This document shows positions 13,530 to 15,512 of a stretch of 15,512 bases of DNA, in pieces. Positions within the stretch are counted from its first letter, which is position 1, and each line of letters starts with the position of its first letter. The stretch lies in NCBI GenBank assembly GCA_021803645.1, contig JAJZLI010000053.1, forward strand, positions 12,600 through 28,111. The letters run 5' to 3'. Both the position numbers and the translations under genes were made by a program. Source of the DNA: a bacterium. Lineage in GTDB: Bacteria > Patescibacteriota > Dojkabacteria > JAKAPS01 > JAJZLI01. The notes beneath the pieces are model-generated. The model worked only from the letters and a program-made list of their open reading frames with translations. It was not told where the DNA came from and searched no databases.

Positions 13530-14930
13530 ATGAAGTGGGCAAACATACTATATATTTATCAACCACCAACACAGAAAAAAGAATTATTTGATAAAGTAGT
13601 AAAACAAAGTTATATTCCTATATTAGACTTACTACTTGCAAATCCACAAGCAAAATTAACTTTGCAGGTCAATGGCGGAATGATTGAAAGGTTTGCACAA
13701 ACGGGAAAATGGGAAGTGATAGAGAAGATAAAATCACTGCTAGAAAAAAATCAGTTAGAGCTAACAGAAACATCTGCATACCAAGCATTTCTACCAATGC
13801 TACCAAAAGATGAGGTAAGAAGGCAAATACTAATTAACAGGGCTATATTAAAAAAATATTTTGGTGAGGCACATAAAATGTCAGGATTCTTTCCTACTGC
13901 CATGGCATTTTCACAAGAAACCTTTGACATTATCAAAGAACTTGGATACAGGTGGGTAATACTAGATGAGACAGCCCTAGATCAAAAAATACCTAATAAG
14001 GAAATCTTGGAGTATGAAGGGGTGCTTGTATTTATAAGAAATAGGGAATTCAGTTTTCAAATTCTCACATCTCAAATAGAAAATCATAGTATTCTTATAG
14101 ATAAAATCAGAAAAAGATATAAAAGTAATGAATATTTAATTACTGCAATGGATGGAGAAACATTTGGGCACCATAGACTTGGATATGAAGAGATTCTATT
14201 TTATATCTACAACAGTAATAAGTTTAGTTCTGTTCTTACATCTGATTTAGAATATTTATATACAGAAAGAAAACAGACTCATCCTAAGGAAAGTACATGG
14301 GTTTTACCTATGGCATCTGATAAAAACCCAAATACATTTGAAAGATGGTATAACAGTAAAAATCATATAAATAGATTACAGAAGAAGTTGCTGGACCTTG
14401 CAATTGATACGGTAAAAAAATCAATGTATAAAATTCAAGATCCAATGTTGGGAGCAGAAATTCCAGAAACTCTAACAGAGAGAGAAAAAGCATGGATAAA
14501 AGCAAGGTATTTACTTGACAGTGCAATTCACCAGGAGCAATTTTTTTTTACTTCAGCAAAACCAAATTGGGACCTGGAACTCATAGAAAAAGGTGCATTT
14601 GACTTATATGAAAGTATAAGGTTAGTACCTGATGTTACAGGGAAAGTAAAAGAAGAAGCATATAAGCTATATACAAACATAGTTCTAACAGGGATTAAAT
14701 GGCAGAGGACGCAAAAAATAGATGCTATAGTAAAAAATTTTTTTCAAGAAGAGAAGGGGGATGAGGAAGAGGAAGTAATATTACCTGCGAGTAAGTATAA
14801 AGAGGGAATTAAGAGACTACAAAGAGAAATGAAAATTGCATCGAAAGGACAGGACTATGAGATTGCACAGAAATTAAAAGAAAGAATAGAGGAGATACAT
14901 CAAAAACAAGAACATTTTAGATCAAAATAA
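13530..14930 (+). CDS. GH57-family protein, probably catalytically inactive, with C-terminal UVR-like motif
   Basis: 466 residues related to GH57 amylases/glucanotransferases. Typical segments include IYQPP (9-13), AFLPMLPKDEVRRQI (86-100), GFFPTAMAFS (119-128), AMDGETFGHHRLGYEE (206-221) and QEQFFFTSAKPNWD in the C-terminal helical part. Three conserved active-site positions have changed: motif-1 His is Tyr8, motif-2 His is Gln85, and the Glu of PPE, the presumed nucleophile, is Ala124 (codon 13899-13901). The downstream copy keeps all three at the same positions. The acid/base-region D208 remains. Residues about 427-459 form a UVR-like helical hairpin after an acidic linker. The 3-nt gaps on both sides place it mid-operon. 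Likely a glucan-binding or regulatory pseudoenzyme; a changed catalytic mechanism is the alternative. Confidence 0.85.
   Translation: MKWANILYIYQPPTQKKELFDKVVKQSYIPILDLLLANPQAKLTLQVNGGMIERFAQTGKWEVIEKIKSLLEKNQLELTETSAYQAFLPMLPKDEVRRQILINRAILKKYFGEAHKMSGFFPTAMAFSQETFDIIKELGYRWVILDETALDQKIPNKEILEYEGVLVFIRNREFSFQILTSQIENHSILIDKIRKRYKSNEYLITAMDGETFGHHRLGYEEILFYIYNSNKFSSVLTSDLEYLYTERKQTHPKESTWVLPMASDKNPNTFERWYNSKNHINRLQKKLLDLAIDTVKKSMYKIQDPMLGAEIPETLTEREKAWIKARYLLDSAIHQEQFFFTSAKPNWDLELIEKGAFDLYESIRLVPDVTGKVKEEAYKLYTNIVLTGIKWQRTQKIDAIVKNFFQEEKGDEEEEVILPASKYKEGIKRLQREMKIASKGQDYEIAQKLKERIEEIHQKQEHFRSK
14808..14906 (+). other. UVR-like motif encoded at the GH57 C-terminus
   Basis: Residues ~427-459 of the GH57 protein contain LQREMKIASKGQDYEIAQKL followed by KERIEEIHQK. 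The spacing of Leu, Met, Ala, Asp-Tyr-Glu, Ala and Leu-x-x-x-Ile matches the UVR helical hairpin of UvrB, UvrC, ClpC and McsA (pattern LxxxMxxAxxxxDFExAAxLRDxIxxL). The Arg-Asp of the canonical motif is Lys-Glu. The motif mediates protein-protein contacts. The match is by eye. Confidence 0.6.
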
Positions 14931-14933
14931 TAT

Positions 14934-15512
14934 ATGATTTGGGCAAATCTTTTACATATATATCAACCACCGACTCAAACAGAGTCAATTTTAAGAACTG
15001 TTTCTAATGAAAGTTACAGGAAAATATTAAAAGGGTTAAAAGAAAATCCTAACGGTAAAATTACTTTAAATATTAATGCGTCATTATCAAATTTATTTGT
15101 TAAGTATAAATATAGGGACATCATAGATGATATAAAATTTTTATTAGATAGGGGACAAATAGAATTAACTGATTCTGCGGCATATCATGCTTTCTTACCT
15201 TTGCTACCAAAAACAGAGATAATAAGGCAAATTAAATTAAATAATACAATAAACAAAAAGATTTTTGGGCCAAGTTATAACCCAAAAGGGTTTTTTCCTC
15301 CAGAACTTGGAGTATCAAAAGAGGTTATAAAAATAATATCTCACTTGGGGTATAAATGGGTACTACTTGATGAGCTAGCATTTCCGGCAAAAGAGGGGAA
15401 TATTAAATATGACAAAATATACAAAATAAAAGATACAAACTTAATAGGATATTTTAGAGAAAGAGAGATAAGTTTTAAAATCCTATCGGCACAACTTGAA
15501 AGTGGAAATATC
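14934..15512 (+). CDS. GH57 glycoside hydrolase/glucanotransferase, 3' partial
   Basis: An open frame from the ATG at 14934 to the last base gives 193 codons with no stop; the rest lies beyond the window. It is a paralogue of the preceding gene, aligning without gaps from residue 1 to about 145 (for example AFLPLLPKTEIIRQI against AFLPMLPKDEVRRQI). Unlike that copy it keeps the GH57 active-site residues: His8 in HIYQPP, His85 in AYHAFLPLLP and Glu124 in FFPPELGVS, the expected nucleophile. The acid/base Asp motif would lie outside the window. GH57 enzymes hydrolyse, transfer or branch alpha-glucans. Its start is 3 nt after the previous stop with no Shine-Dalgarno sequence, so it is the fourth gene of the glucan operon. 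Whether it also has a UVR-like tail is unknown. Confidence 0.88.
   Translation, partial: MIWANLLHIYQPPTQTESILRTVSNESYRKILKGLKENPNGKITLNINASLSNLFVKYKYRDIIDDIKFLLDRGQIELTDSAAYHAFLPLLPKTEIIRQIKLNNTINKKIFGPSYNPKGFFPPELGVSKEVIKIISHLGYKWVLLDELAFPAKEGNIKYDKIYKIKDTNLIGYFREREISFKILSAQLESGNI

Noticed and set aside
1..15512. Possible recoding of TGA, as in some Candidate Phyla Radiation lineages
   Set aside because: TGA is rare as a stop here, but every gene reads through without an in-frame TGA and Trp/Gly positions in conserved motifs use TGG and GGN. The standard code suffices.
1..15512. Mobile elements, CRISPR arrays, phage genes, defence systems
   Set aside because: No transposase, integrase, terminal inverted repeats, regularly spaced repeats or nuclease/methylase genes were seen. 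The ABC exporter and LigD-like gene have ordinary housekeeping explanations.

Overview
The window is an AT-rich (roughly one-third G+C by eye), tightly packed bacterial chromosome segment. It holds 14 convincing protein genes, no RNA genes and no insertion sequences. Compact spacing, divergent enzyme versions (tandem ThyX, reduced LigD, a GalT-like transferase beside glycogen synthase) and SD-poor starts suggest a Candidate Phyla Radiation (Patescibacteria-like) bacterium. That placement is an inference; no marker gene here proves it. Stops are TAA, with one TAG, and there are no in-frame TGA codons, so the code is standard.

Layout. Bases 1-962: the transpeptidase end of a class A penicillin-binding protein (5' end outside the window). 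963-2507 (-): a GT39-like membrane glycosyltransferase meeting it tail to tail. 2508-2705: a divergent intergenic region with a G+C-rich hairpin, a possible 30-codon ORF on the minus strand and a near-consensus promoter for trxB. 2706-4277 (+): thioredoxin reductase, then an unrecognised 200-aa protein with its own promoter. 4301-6992 (-): a dTMP operon of tandem-domain ThyX followed by an extended thymidylate kinase. 7129-8216 (+): a repair pair, endonuclease III and a stand-alone LigD 3'-phosphoesterase domain. 8225-8956 (-): a seven-helix membrane protein of unknown role. 8987-10831 (+): a two-gene ABC-2 exporter. 10892-15512 (+): an alpha-glucan operon of GalT-like nucleotidyltransferase, GT5 glycogen synthase and two tandem GH57 proteins, the second cut by the window edge.

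The most interesting region is the glucan operon. The two GH57 proteins align without gaps over about their first 145 residues. The upstream copy has lost three residues that the downstream copy keeps: motif-1 His to Tyr, motif-2 His to Gln, and the presumed nucleophile Glu to Ala. It also carries a C-terminal UVR-like helical motif. This looks like a catalytically dead GH57 kept as a partner or regulator of an active GH57. The glycogen synthase lacks the usual Lys of the KxGGL motif, and a GalT-like protein sits where GlgC would be expected.

A second theme is gene expression. Several promoter-like -35/-10 pairs with 16-18 nt spacers end 6-15 nt before start codons, predicting leaderless or very short-leader mRNAs. 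No clear Shine-Dalgarno sequences were seen, and convergent gene ends are 0-22 nt apart with no terminator hairpins.
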